From Gimesia alba (lineage in GTDB: Bacteria; Planctomycetota; Planctomycetia; Planctomycetales; Planctomycetaceae): a stretch of DNA of 64,000 bases. Position numbers and translations under genes: made by a program. The stretch spans positions 1,999,501 through 2,063,500 of the forward strand of contig NZ_CP036269.1 of the NCBI RefSeq assembly GCF_007744675.1, in the 5' to 3' direction. Positions 35,238 through 43,660 of the stretch are shown piece after piece. The notes below the pieces were generated by a model. It saw nothing but the letters and a program-made list of their open reading frames with translations. It ran no database searches and was not told where the DNA came from. The number at the start of each line of letters is the position of its first letter. Positions within the stretch are counted from its first letter, which is position 1.

Positions 35238-35265
35238 ATCATATAACTGTAAGCGTGGACGTCAA
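35238..35265 (-). promoter_or_regulatory. Predicted promoter of the GntR gene
   Basis: On the minus strand TTGACG (35265-35260) and TATGAT (35243-35238) are separated by 16 bases. Each matches 5 of 6 consensus sigma-70 positions. The predicted start is near 35231, giving a leader of about 165 bases. Confidence 0.5.
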
Positions 35266-35390
35266 GAAAATTAGTGACGTTTTGCACAAGTTTACTGATG
35301 TTTTGAATAAGGCTCTGATAGAAATCATGTGTGTTTGATGTTTTGTTGCTGGCATCAACGAATGACTCATTTCTGATCAGGGACTGGTAG

Positions 35391-36443
35391 ATGGATACGA
35401 ATCGTTTCACATTAGGTGAAGGGCAAACGCCTCTCTTGCGTTCTCGTCATATGGGGCCAAGCGCGGGCCTCGATCATTTGTATTTCAAACTGGAAACAAT
35501 CAATCCGACGGGGTCTTATAAAGATCGTTTTGCTGCTGCCGCGATTACCGATATGCAGGCGCAGGGCAAAACACGCATGGTGACTTCGTCCAGCGGGAAT
35601 GCCGGTTCCGCGCTGGCGGCTTACAGTGCTGCCGCCGGTATGGCGTGCCAGGTGGCTGTGTTTATTGGCGCTCCAGAAAATAAGTTGAAACAGATGCTGG
35701 CCTACGGTGCTCAAATCTGGAAGATTCAGGATTTTGGAGCCGACCCGGAAATTACCCGAGAGGCCTTTGAGTATCTCAGGCACGTAGGTTCGGCGGCGGA
35801 TGCGCAGCTTCAGATCAGCAGTTATCAATATAGTCCCGTCAGTATGATGGGAGTGGAAGCCATTGGTTCAGAACTGGTAAGTCAATCGGAGTCGATGTCG
35901 CGGTCGATCGATCATGTCTTCTGTTGCGCTGGGGGCGGGGGACTACTGCTGGCGATTGTGCGGGGCTTTGAATCTGCGCTGCGGGAGAAAAAAATCGAGT
36001 GTCTGCCTGCCATGCACTGTGTTCAGCCGGCGGGAAACAATACGATCGCTGGTCCGTTACGCGAGGGATTAGATCAGGCGCAGCCCTGTCACAGTACAAC
36101 GGCAATCGGTGGACTGCAGGTGGCCAGTGTACTTGACGGAGACGCTGTGATAGCCGCCTGCCGGCAGACGGGGGGCACCGGTTATCTCGTCGACGATGAA
36201 ACGGTTTTTGAGGTGCAGTCCCAACTGGCACGTCAGGAAGGCATCTTCTGTGAACCGGCGGCTGCGGTTTCCCTGGCAGGCGTTCTGCAGGCGGCCAAAG
36301 CAGGCAAAATTCAACGCGAGGAGACAGTGGTCTGTGTCGTAACAGGGACCGGGTTTAAAGACCAGGCTGCCCTCGATCGTATGTTGGCTTCGACAGTTTG
36401 TCCGGTCGTCACACTGCCTGAATTTATTGATCTGACTACTTAA
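35391..36443 (+). CDS. PLP-dependent threonine-synthase-like enzyme
   Basis: 350 residues of fold-type II PLP enzyme. The PLP lysine is in NPTGSYKDR (about residue 43), the substrate loop is SSSGNAGSALAAY, the phosphate-binding glycine loop is CCAGGGGLLLAI and the C-terminal segment is CVVTGTGFKDQAAL. The last of these is typical of threonine synthase relatives rather than cysteine synthase. It lacks the long N-terminal domain of housekeeping threonine synthases and sits with a DHDPS-family aldolase under a GntR regulator. It may therefore be a catabolic ammonia-lyase or beta-replacing enzyme for a hydroxy- or diamino acid; the reaction is not certain. Confidence 0.82.
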   Translation: MDTNRFTLGEGQTPLLRSRHMGPSAGLDHLYFKLETINPTGSYKDRFAAAAITDMQAQGKTRMVTSSSGNAGSALAAYSAAAGMACQVAVFIGAPENKLKQMLAYGAQIWKIQDFGADPEITREAFEYLRHVGSAADAQLQISSYQYSPVSMMGVEAIGSELVSQSESMSRSIDHVFCCAGGGGLLLAIVRGFESALREKKIECLPAMHCVQPAGNNTIAGPLREGLDQAQPCHSTTAIGGLQVASVLDGDAVIAACRQTGGTGYLVDDETVFEVQSQLARQEGIFCEPAAAVSLAGVLQAAKAGKIQREETVVCVVTGTGFKDQAALDRMLASTVCPVVTLPEFIDLTT

Positions 36444-36474
36444 ATTCCCATTCAAAAGAAAGTCGATTTCTATC

Positions 36475-37386
36475 ATGAGTTCAATCAAGATGATTACTGC
36501 ACTGGGAACACCATTGACGCCCGAGGAAGAATTGCATATTCCGGGGCTGGAAGCGCATATTCATGATCAGTTGGCACATGGCATCAATGGATTCTTAGTC
36601 GCCGGGACAATGGGGTTGATGCAGTTGCTCACGGAATCGACGTATCGGCAACTGGTCGAACAGAGTGTGCACTTCAATGCCGGCAAAGCGGAATTACTGG
36701 TGGGGGTCGGCGATACGAGTTTCGTGCGGACTCGCGATCGCATTCGTATGGTCGAGCAATTTGATATTGATGGCGTGGTCGCATTGGCTCCTTTTTTCCT
36801 CAAATACAGTCAGGAAGATCTGGTTGATTATTATCTGTCACTGGCCGAATTGAGTTCCAAACCGCTGTATCTGTATGACCTGCCTCAGACAACGGGGACG
36901 AAGCTGGAAGTGGAAACGGTGTTGAAGTTGGCAGAGCATCCGAATATTCATGGCATCAAATGTTCGGATCATTTTGTCACGATTCGGCCCGTGCTGGATA
37001 TGATGGGAGATGAGTTTCGCGTGATTGTGGCACAACCGAATTTAATGGATGTTCTGTTGCGGTCCGGTGTCCGCGAACATCTGGACGGGATTTATGGTCT
37101 GGTGCCAGAATGGATTGAAAAGATGGTCGCGGCGACTGAGACAGAGAACTGGACCGAGTTGGCGTTGATTCAACAGGACCTGTCGGCACTGTTGCGACTT
37201 CTGGTCACCCCTCCCGCACCGCTGTTTTCGACAGTCACGGCGATTTTAAACATGCGGGGCATTCCCGGTAATTTTGCGCCTCGTCCGATGCGTCCTTTGA
37301 CCGCGGGTGAGCAGACTCAGCTTGCCGAACATCCTCTCATTCAGAAGGTCTTCGCCGGGAAAACCATTTCTTCTGTCGATGTTTAA
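36475..37386 (+). CDS. Dihydrodipicolinate synthase/N-acetylneuraminate lyase family aldolase
   Basis: 303-residue class I aldolase TIM barrel. The Schiff-base lysine is in IHGIKCSDHF (near residue 163) and the partner tyrosine in LYLYDLPQTTG (near 135). The carboxylate-binding motif, normally GTTGE or GSTGE, reads AGTMGLMQLLT here, so the substrate is probably not the one used by lysine-pathway DapA. Relatives cleave or form 2-oxo acids such as N-acetylneuraminate, 2-keto-3-deoxy sugar acids or hydroxy-oxoglutarate. It starts 31 bases after the threonine-synthase-like gene, in the same operon. Confidence 0.85.
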   Translation: MSSIKMITALGTPLTPEEELHIPGLEAHIHDQLAHGINGFLVAGTMGLMQLLTESTYRQLVEQSVHFNAGKAELLVGVGDTSFVRTRDRIRMVEQFDIDGVVALAPFFLKYSQEDLVDYYLSLAELSSKPLYLYDLPQTTGTKLEVETVLKLAEHPNIHGIKCSDHFVTIRPVLDMMGDEFRVIVAQPNLMDVLLRSGVREHLDGIYGLVPEWIEKMVAATETENWTELALIQQDLSALLRLLVTPPAPLFSTVTAILNMRGIPGNFAPRPMRPLTAGEQTQLAEHPLIQKVFAGKTISSVDV

Positions 37387-37414
37387 ACCAGAATCTTGCT
37401 CTCAGATGAGACCT

Positions 37415-38836
37415 TTAATCTGCTTGTGGATCAACCTGTTTGACCAGCTTATGAACGGAGGCGGAGATCAGATCTTCCGTATCAGGTCCCCAGCGATAGG
37501 CGGGGCGTCCGTATTCATACAGATTCGAACCCCCTTCGTAGCCTCCTTCCAGCCAGACGCGTTTGGAAGGGATGTAGGAGATCATGTCGTCTGCGTAGCC
37601 GCAGACCCAGGTGCCCGGTCCGAATTCGCGTTTGAAGCGGAGCGAGTAATCGACCACGGTTTCTGCGCCCATCCCAATCATCAGCATTTCCGTGCCGAGC
37701 CGCCAGGCATGGATCGGATAAGGATAAGCGGCGGGAAAGGTTTCGCCCTGGTCCAGTTTTTTCAGTAAGCGCGCTGCCCAGCGTTTTTTGATGGCACTGC
37801 CGCTTTTGGTGTCGGCTTCCAGATCAGCGCGGGTGACGACTTTCAGATAAGGGAGTTCGACATACTCAAATGCAGTTTTCAAACCGGGAGAGATCGGCTC
37901 AAGTGGTTTCTTCAGAACTTTTTCGACGGCGACCGCCAGCATGTGACCATATTTTTCACAGAGTTCGACTTTTCTGCGCGGGAGCGGATTCTGATCTCCG
38001 CCGCAGGTGTTAACGAACATGGCGGTGACACCGGGATGATTCTTTTCGAGTTCCAACTGGGCGAAGCCGGGATAATCGCCGCAGATCTTGGTAAAACTGA
38101 GGGTCGTCGGGTGGCAGGCATAACCAAACAGGACGGCGTCGAGTTTTCCGTCAGGACGCGTGACGGTCATGACGGGAACCGCGTGATCTACGGGGCCGAC
38201 CAGTGCTTTTCCTGATTTGAGGAGATTAGGGATATCCGCTTCCCGGTTATTGCGACGATTGACGGCGAACGTGGTATGGCCGGTTCCCCTCTGCAGACGA
38301 GCAGGGGACAGGCTTGCGAGAGACTGGCCAATCATCTCCACGGTTTTGACAACCATGAGGTCGGTATATTCTGCGACGAGTTGGTCTTGCTGGGGAGTGG
38401 TGGGATAGTAGTCGTAGAGATCGTCACCCAGCCGGGGACCACAGTGGTTGTGCGAGAACGTAAACATGATCTGTTTCCGTTCGAGTCCATATTTGTTTTT
38501 GATCTGTGCGAAGACCCGGTCGCTCATACTTTTGGGAACGCCTTGAAAATCGCTGGAGATCAGCACGGCGCGATTTCCGTTGTTGTCTTCCAGCGCGAGT
38601 GCTTTCATCCAGATGTCGTGCAGCTTCGCGTCGGGTGCCCGTTTCGATCCGTAGCCGGCCAGCCAGACTCCGGTTTCCGGGGTGATCACTGCTTTGGCAA
38701 GCCCCGCTTTCCAGGTCTCAGCGGCATCGACTGTTCTGTCCGTCAATCCACACAGGCCAATTACAAGCAGACTGAAAGCGGCTAAAAAACAGCGAGAAAA
38801 AACAGGAGTAGATTTTGGTTTCGAGACCCGGTTCAT
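37415..38836 (-). CDS. Secreted neutral/alkaline ceramidase-like protein
   Basis: 473 residues with AAAAGGAG upstream of the ATG. A signal peptide follows a basic N-region and ends near DAAET (about residue 40). The mature part matches the N-terminal domain of neutral ceramidase: KAGLAKAVITPETGVWLAGYGS, ALVLxSxD-like VLISSDFQGV, the zinc-ligand segment FTFSHNHCGPRLG, and FVNTCGGDQNPLPR. The C-terminal immunoglobulin-like domain of full ceramidases is missing. Planctomycetes encode many such single-domain paralogues and their substrates are unknown. It is convergent with the aldolase gene. Confidence 0.85.
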   Translation of the reverse strand: MNRVSKPKSTPVFSRCFLAAFSLLVIGLCGLTDRTVDAAETWKAGLAKAVITPETGVWLAGYGSKRAPDAKLHDIWMKALALEDNNGNRAVLISSDFQGVPKSMSDRVFAQIKNKYGLERKQIMFTFSHNHCGPRLGDDLYDYYPTTPQQDQLVAEYTDLMVVKTVEMIGQSLASLSPARLQRGTGHTTFAVNRRNNREADIPNLLKSGKALVGPVDHAVPVMTVTRPDGKLDAVLFGYACHPTTLSFTKICGDYPGFAQLELEKNHPGVTAMFVNTCGGDQNPLPRRKVELCEKYGHMLAVAVEKVLKKPLEPISPGLKTAFEYVELPYLKVVTRADLEADTKSGSAIKKRWAARLLKKLDQGETFPAAYPYPIHAWRLGTEMLMIGMGAETVVDYSLRFKREFGPGTWVCGYADDMISYIPSKRVWLEGGYEGGSNLYEYGRPAYRWGPDTEDLISASVHKLVKQVDPQAD

Positions 38837-39056
38837 GATGCTGCGCTCCTTTTGCCTGGGCAGGATTTGATCGGTGAGTGCTATTTTCTAATGTAAGTTT
38901 ACAAAAGTGAAATAGCAAGCATGATTCAATTTCTGGGAGTCTCGGAACCGGAATTCGATTTGTCTTTCGAGAACGAGTGCCTGAAGCTGGGGTCGGATCG
39001 TTTGAATCGACCTTGGAGAAAGAGTAACTCATCATGAATGATGGCAGAACCGCCGG

Positions 39057-40625
39057 TTAAGCAGTCTGTTTGCTACTATCATTGTGGTTGTTTGAGGCTT
39101 GTCCGATCCGGGCGGCGATTTCAGGAATGAAAACATTGCGGTCGATGGGTTTGGATAAGTAGGCATCACAGCCTGCCGTCAGGCAGCGTTGGTCATCACC
39201 TTTCATTGCATGCGCGGTTAATGCGACGATTTGTCCTGTGTATCCGAGTTCACGAAGTGTCTGGGTTGCTTCATAACCATCCATGACGGGCATTTGCATA
39301 TCCATCAAAATCAGATCGAACGGGTCATCCGATTCCTTCGCGGCCAGCGCGAGTTTAATACCTTCGACACCATTTTTGGCAATGGTGACTTCGGCACCCG
39401 CTTTATTTAAAATAAATCTGATCAAACGCTGATTGTCTGGCCCATCTTCCACCAGCAGAATTCGACCTTTAACCGGACTATTGACGGAATATTCCAGTGG
39501 CGTTGATCGGGGGGCCGATGAGTCATCGATGGAAGTCAGCATGGGGGTGTCGGGGGGGATTGAGGCTGCAATGCTCAGCGTGAACTCACTGCCTTTGCCA
39601 TATTCACTTTTGAGGCTTACGTTACCCCCGAGCAGTTCCGCAATCCGTTTGGTGATGGTTAATCCCAACCCTGTTCCACCGTGCTTGCGTGAGGTCGAAG
39701 AATCTGCCTGACCAAAGGGTTGAAAAATGTGGTGCATTTCAGCATCAGAAATACCCATGCCTGTATCGCTGATTTGAAAACAGAGCAATTGACTCTGGGG
39801 ATGATATTCGATTCTGATTCGAATTGTACCATTGCTGGTGAATTTGATCGCGTTTCCAGTAAGATTAACGAGTGCCTGTTTCAGACGCGTTGGATCAGTC
39901 TGGATCACAGCAGGTACTTCACCGTGGAGTTCCAGGTGTAGTTCGTTCTGATTTTCTTTGGCGCGGTCCTCCAGCAGCGTTTGGACATCAAGTAATATAT
40001 GGACTGGATTGAGTTTTCGTTTTTCCAGGTCGATTCTTCCGGATTCAATTTTGGAAAGATCCAGGATATCGTTGATGATATCCAGTAAATAGTGCCCGTT
40101 GCGCTGTATTGTCTGAGCCGCTTTTGACCGGTCTGTTTCGGAAATCTCTTCATTCTGCAGAATCTCGCTGAAGCCCAGAATGGCCGTCATCGGCGTGCGA
40201 ATTTCGTGGCTCATATTTGCCAGGAAAATACTCTTGGCATGTGTGGCAGCCTCTGCAGCTCTATGGGCATTCTTCAAGCGCTCCCGGGTTTCCTCCAGTT
40301 CATTAATGATTTGCGCCGAGTTGACAAGTGCATTCGCCTGAGTATCAGTAAACTCCCGGCTTTTTTGCCGGTTTTCGTCAAATCTATTGCGAAGATTGAC
40401 CAGTGTCTGTTTGATATCAGCGATTGTCGTTTGCAGATCACTTATTGCCAGTGTGGCATTGGAAATTGCTTCAATGGGCGGGAGCGATTCGTCTTCTCTT
40501 CGGTATGTTTCGATGATTTGCGCACTGACCTCAGAGAGCGCCTGATGTAATTTTGAGACAACTGACTGCTCAAGTTGTTCGGTCAGTTTTTCCAGCTTGA
40601 GAAGCGCGTGATTTGATTTGGTCAT
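39057..40625 (-). CDS. Cytoplasmic hybrid sensor histidine kinase with receiver domain
   Basis: 522 residues with no membrane segment or signal peptide. An N-terminal helical/coiled-coil region (about 1-130, heptad-like Leu/Ile spacing) leads into HisKA with the phosphoacceptor His140 in ANMSHEIRTPMTAILGFSEIL. HATPase_c follows with N-box LVNLTGNAIKFT, G1 ISDTGMGIS and G2 RKHGGTGLGLTI. A linker leads to a C-terminal receiver domain with acidic pair VEDGPDN, phosphorylated Asp in LILMDMQMPVMDG and Lys in YLSKPID. With no PAS or periplasmic domain, the signal must be internal or come from a partner protein. It is transcribed alone and no output gene is nearby. Confidence 0.93.
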   Translation of the reverse strand: MTKSNHALLKLEKLTEQLEQSVVSKLHQALSEVSAQIIETYRREDESLPPIEAISNATLAISDLQTTIADIKQTLVNLRNRFDENRQKSREFTDTQANALVNSAQIINELEETRERLKNAHRAAEAATHAKSIFLANMSHEIRTPMTAILGFSEILQNEEISETDRSKAAQTIQRNGHYLLDIINDILDLSKIESGRIDLEKRKLNPVHILLDVQTLLEDRAKENQNELHLELHGEVPAVIQTDPTRLKQALVNLTGNAIKFTSNGTIRIRIEYHPQSQLLCFQISDTGMGISDAEMHHIFQPFGQADSSTSRKHGGTGLGLTITKRIAELLGGNVSLKSEYGKGSEFTLSIAASIPPDTPMLTSIDDSSAPRSTPLEYSVNSPVKGRILLVEDGPDNQRLIRFILNKAGAEVTIAKNGVEGIKLALAAKESDDPFDLILMDMQMPVMDGYEATQTLRELGYTGQIVALTAHAMKGDDQRCLTAGCDAYLSKPIDRNVFIPEIAARIGQASNNHNDSSKQTA

Positions 40626-41124
40626 GCTGATGATGCTCCTGCATCTTTGTGGTATTTCATCGATACGATCGACTTACTGGAATTTCGAACTGAATTTGAT
40701 TGAGTTTCCGGGATATCCTTGATTTCACCCGAATTGTGACACGAACGGTTTTGGAGAATTGAGAGTAGACTCAAAAATGCAGGCAGTCGGAAGCTGCATT
40801 GTTGTATCTTGAGTTTCACCTCATGGAATACGAATTTGTGAGTGGAAATATGATTAATTTTGTCGATTTTCTTTGAGGTGAGAACGAAGCTGGTAGTTTC
40901 GTTTGGTCTAAGAGACACTTTGTAAAAACGGTGTTGAATCGAAATCTGAGGTAGATTTCATTCTTTGTTTCGAGGGGACAGCATTCAAAGGATTTGGAAG
41001 TTGATAATGTCTGAGTTGATGTGCCTGAATCAGATCTTTAGCATAGTGCAAACTTTTCAGGAAAGAGATAAAAACCTCCTTTTAAAGAATTATGAGCATT
41101 CCTTTCTCCAGTGATTGTAAGGGG

Positions 41125-41470
41125 TTATCTGGTTTGGATCATTTCTGTAAGTTTGATTCCAGTGTGGAGGGATTTTGCTATTTGAGAGGCGCGGTAAATT
41201 ACTTCAGAATGGAAGATGCAAGACCGAATTGGGAGTGCAAGTTGAGAGAAGAGGTTTTCCTCTGCTAATGAAACAAATTTGAAATGAGGATTGTCAAGTT
41301 CCTTGAACTCTGACTTCACTTTCCATTCATACTTTGAAACGAGCGCTTCAAATAGGCCTGCAGATTCTTTGATTTTTCTTGAGCCAGTCTGTTTAAAGAA
41401 TCACGAGAGGGATCCAGATCGGTTGCCGTATTTGATCAAATTCATGTGGAAGGGCACTCATCATTTTCCT
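41125..41470 (-). pseudogene. Probable decayed gene, family not recognised
   Basis: Coding-like sequence on the minus strand is split over several frames. From an ATG near 41463 a frame reads MSALPHEFDQIRQ; a second frame gives LDPSRDSLNRLAQEKSKNLQ and stops near 41310; a third, open from 41400 to the stop at 41125, gives FKELDNPHFKFVSLAEENLF and a C-terminus ending in TEMIQTR. A TGA at 41401-41403 interrupts the third frame. The pieces read in order as one polypeptide of about 110 residues with frameshifts. I cannot name the family, and chance frames cannot be excluded. Confidence 0.3.
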
Positions 41471-41472
41471 GA

Positions 41473-41665
41473 GTAGCGTTTATTAATTTGATTGGTCCTT
41501 ACCCATGACGTATAACCGGGGCTAACGCTCTGCGGCTAATGGGCCTTTTCTGCGGTCATCGTCCAGTAAACAGGGGCAACAACACACGGTCGGCTACAGT
41601 GAATTCTTACATCGCGAACTCTGTAGACCTCAAAATCAGGATCAGAACTATTAAATAAACGCTAC
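41473..41665. mobile_element. MITE-like element, 193 bp, no transposase
   Basis: The ends are inverted repeats: GTAGCGTTTATTAAT at 41473-41487 against ATTAAATAAACGCTAC at 41650-41665 (one base insertion). Both termini carry the TA dinucleotide just inside the outer base, so the element could be read as inserted at a duplicated TA, as in IS630/mariner-type MITEs. The interior is more GC-rich than its surroundings and contains short GCTAACGC/GCGGCTAAT-type inverted segments. No reading frame. Confidence 0.4.
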
Positions 41666-42140
41666 CTAGGGCAGACATGCACGCAACCAGAGGTTGTCAG
41701 ACGAAACGCGCTTTGCTTTCTGTATCATCACAGGGCTCAATAATTAAAGAGGTTTCTTGCATCTGATTGTATAGTATTCTGTGCAGTTTTTTTATGTGCA
41801 TATGTTTTGGCGGGTCTGACTGTTTGTCTTTGTTTTTGCTGATCATACTTCGGTTACTACCCACAAAACGTGTCATTTTTCTGTCTAACCGGATGAAAAA
41901 AATATTCTAAATATTGTCAGTTCTCATAAATAACCTAAAATTTACAGAACATTAACGTAATAAGAGTGTTTCTTATCTTGCCAACAACGTGATAGTGTCG
42001 GTTATCCTTCCCCCCACCGCTGTTCTTAATTCTCAGGGCCTGAAGTTCAATTTAAGAAACATATGAGCTGATTTTGTCAGATTCTGACAAACTTTGTTTG
42101 GGCCGCTGTTCGTCATTTACTTTTATCAGGAAATCTATTT

Positions 42141-43115
42141 ATGCGATCGAAGAACGTACACAAAAAAAGAGGTTTTACGCTGATCGAATTGCTGGTGGTG
42201 ATTGCCATCATTGCGATTCTGATTGCACTGTTACTGCCGGCCGTGCAGCAGGCACGTGAAGCCGCCCGTCGCAGCACCTGTAAAAACAGTCTAAAGCAGA
42301 TGGGGATAGCATTACACAACTACCACGATACGCACCGCACGTTTCCTCCGGGAGCTGTCTTCTATGGAACTGGTTCTGCTCCTGCCAACGGGCGTTCTGC
42401 AGACTGGGGAACCACCTGGGTTGTACAAATTCTGCCCTTTATGGACCAGGCCCCGTTGTACAACAAATATAATATGTCGTTAAAAGCACGGAGTGCCAAT
42501 GCAAGTGCTGCTGACAGTCCCTTGCGTACCAAACTCACGCTTTTGCGTTGCCCCTCTCAGCCAGGGGTGGACCGATTTTTGTTGACTCAGGACTTCACCG
42601 GGTTTTCAAAAATCACCTATGCCGGTTCTGTCGGCTCAGGTTCAACACTGGATATTGCTGACTTCAACGATAACTCCCGTCGTGGGATCTTCAGTGCGAT
42701 CGCACAAAACGGTGCAAAAATTCGTGATATCACCGACGGAACGACGAATGTGATTATGGCGAGTGAAATCGTAACCGGTACCAATACCGGCGATGACAAG
42801 GGAGCCTGGGGCTGGTGTACCGGGGCATTGTTTAGCGGAACCAACGAAAACGGTGTGTTGACTCCCAATACCAGTCTGGTGACCGACCGGACTCCTTATG
42901 CGTCCAATAATACTTCAGACAAGAACTATAATCGACGCAACAATCCGGATGACACCAATGCAGGATCAGGTCAGGCAGCACGTAGTTTCCACGTAGGCGG
43001 CGTGCATGCATTACTGGGTGATGGTGCTGTCCGATTCATCTCTGAAAATATTGATCAGACCACCTATCTGAATCTACTGGCAATTGGTGATGGAAACGTG
43101 ATTGGCGAGTTCTAA
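42141..43115 (+). CDS. DUF1559 pseudopilin-like protein
   Basis: 324 residues, AGGAAAT upstream of the ATG. Basic N-region MRSKNVHKKR, then prepilin segment [20 protein letters not shown] and [27 protein letters not shown]. The C-terminal signature is ARSFHVGGVHALLGDGAVRFISENIDQTTYLNLL. Third DUF1559 of the window and the only one on the plus strand. It is followed by its own terminator and then a small lipoprotein gene. Confidence 0.93.
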   Translation: MRSKNVHKKRGFTLIELLVVIAIIAILIALLLPAVQQAREAARRSTCKNSLKQMGIALHNYHDTHRTFPPGAVFYGTGSAPANGRSADWGTTWVVQILPFMDQAPLYNKYNMSLKARSANASAADSPLRTKLTLLRCPSQPGVDRFLLTQDFTGFSKITYAGSVGSGSTLDIADFNDNSRRGIFSAIAQNGAKIRDITDGTTNVIMASEIVTGTNTGDDKGAWGWCTGALFSGTNENGVLTPNTSLVTDRTPYASNNTSDKNYNRRNNPDDTNAGSGQAARSFHVGGVHALLGDGAVRFISENIDQTTYLNLLAIGDGNVIGEF

Positions 43116-43150
43116 GGTGCAACTGATCTTCGATCGTCAATAAGGGTTTG

Positions 43151-43184
43151 CAGCTCCAATCATTTCCATTGGAGCTGCTTTTTT
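43151..43184 (+). terminator. Rho-independent terminator after DUF1559 gene
   Basis: Perfect 10-bp stem CAGCTCCAAT/ATTGGAGCTG with a 7-base loop, followed by CTTTTTT. It lies 35 bases after the stop and before the lipoprotein gene, so transcription of the latter depends on readthrough or its own promoter. Confidence 0.9.
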
Positions 43185-43209
43185 ACTTCAATACTAAAGG
43201 CAAAGAGAG

Positions 43210-43575
43210 ATGAACAGTAAAATCGGATTTGGAAAGCAATTGCTTTGCTGTTTCACTGTGATTTTGATGACGGCCGTTTTAGCTGCCTGCGGTGGTCGAG
43301 AGGCCCCCCCACAGTCTGAGCATACTCGAAATGAGGTCGCACAAAAATCAGTCGAAGAATTTGTGGCATCTGCTAAAAAAAGCCCCAAGGAAGCAGCCCA
43401 GAACCTCTCTGTTCTAATGGAGTCACTCGAAGCATATGCCAGCGAGTTTCAGGGGCCTTACATCCAATTACGAGACACGGCCAAAGAACTGCAGTCACTC
43501 TATCAGAGTTCAGCTGCGAAGGACAAAATTGAAGCGCAGCTGGATACACTCAAGCAGCAGGCGGAATCTTTATAA
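43210..43575 (+). CDS. Small helical lipoprotein, unknown function
   Basis: 121 residues. A type II signal peptide ends in VLAAC near residue 27. The mature protein is short, highly charged and predicted helical (KSVEEFVASAKKSPKEAAQN, DTLKQQAESL), without the beta-sandwich of the other two lipoproteins here. AGAGAG precedes the ATG. Bounded by terminators on both sides. No family recognised. Confidence 0.75.
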   Translation: MNSKIGFGKQLLCCFTVILMTAVLAACGGREAPPQSEHTRNEVAQKSVEEFVASAKKSPKEAAQNLSVLMESLEAYASEFQGPYIQLRDTAKELQSLYQSSAAKDKIEAQLDTLKQQAESL

Positions 43576-43602
43576 ACAAGAGACAATGCCGAATTACGAT
43601 AG

Positions 43603-43640
43603 AAAAGTGATCGCATGAGGTCGTTCATGCGATCACTTTT
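43603..43640 (+). terminator. Rho-independent terminator after lipoprotein gene
   Basis: Perfect 16-bp stem AAAAGTGATCGCATGA/TCATGCGATCACTTTT around the 6-base loop GGTCGT. The T-tract forms the distal end of the stem and continues, so it may act in both directions and also shield the convergent EF-hand gene. Confidence 0.9.
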
Positions 43641-43660
43641 TTGTCTCTGTATTTTCTGCT

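Larger units (their letters stand above)
35067..35390. other. Divergent control region of the GntR and threonine-synthase-like genes
   Basis: 324 AT-rich bases with no gene. It contains a well-matched minus-strand promoter and a GntR-type palindrome, both listed separately. A second, imperfect copy of the half-site motif (TTGTATTATAA) lies about 20 bases to the left of the palindrome. Confidence 0.55.
40626..42140. other. 1.5-kb AT-rich region with decayed gene and MITE-like element
   Basis: The longest non-coding stretch of the window, between the histidine kinase and a DUF1559 gene. It is noticeably poorer in GC than its flanks. It holds a probable gene remnant (41125-41470), a 193-bp element with terminal inverted repeats (41473-41665) and, near 41900-42140, the leader of the DUF1559 gene. 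No intact gene seen. Confidence 0.6.

Noticed and set aside
38921-39037. 38-codon plus-strand frame with fairly protein-like composition
   Set aside because: Too short to support, no ribosome site, and it lies in the upstream region of the ceramidase-like gene. It might be a remnant.
40622-40918. 98-codon minus-strand open frame overlapping the histidine kinase start by ATGA
   Set aside because: The overlap is tempting, but the start would be GTG, the composition follows the AT-rich DNA, and no hydrophobic, signal or domain pattern is visible.
41401-41403. In-frame TGA that could be read as selenocysteine
   Set aside because: No recognisable selenoprotein family and no SECIS-like hairpin directly after it. 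The neighbouring frames look broken too, so a pseudogene is simpler.
41500-41640. Possible tRNA or small structured RNA in the MITE-like core
   Set aside because: No cloverleaf, anticodon arm or T-loop could be built. The complementarity seen is explained by the terminal repeats and short GCTAACGC-type arms.
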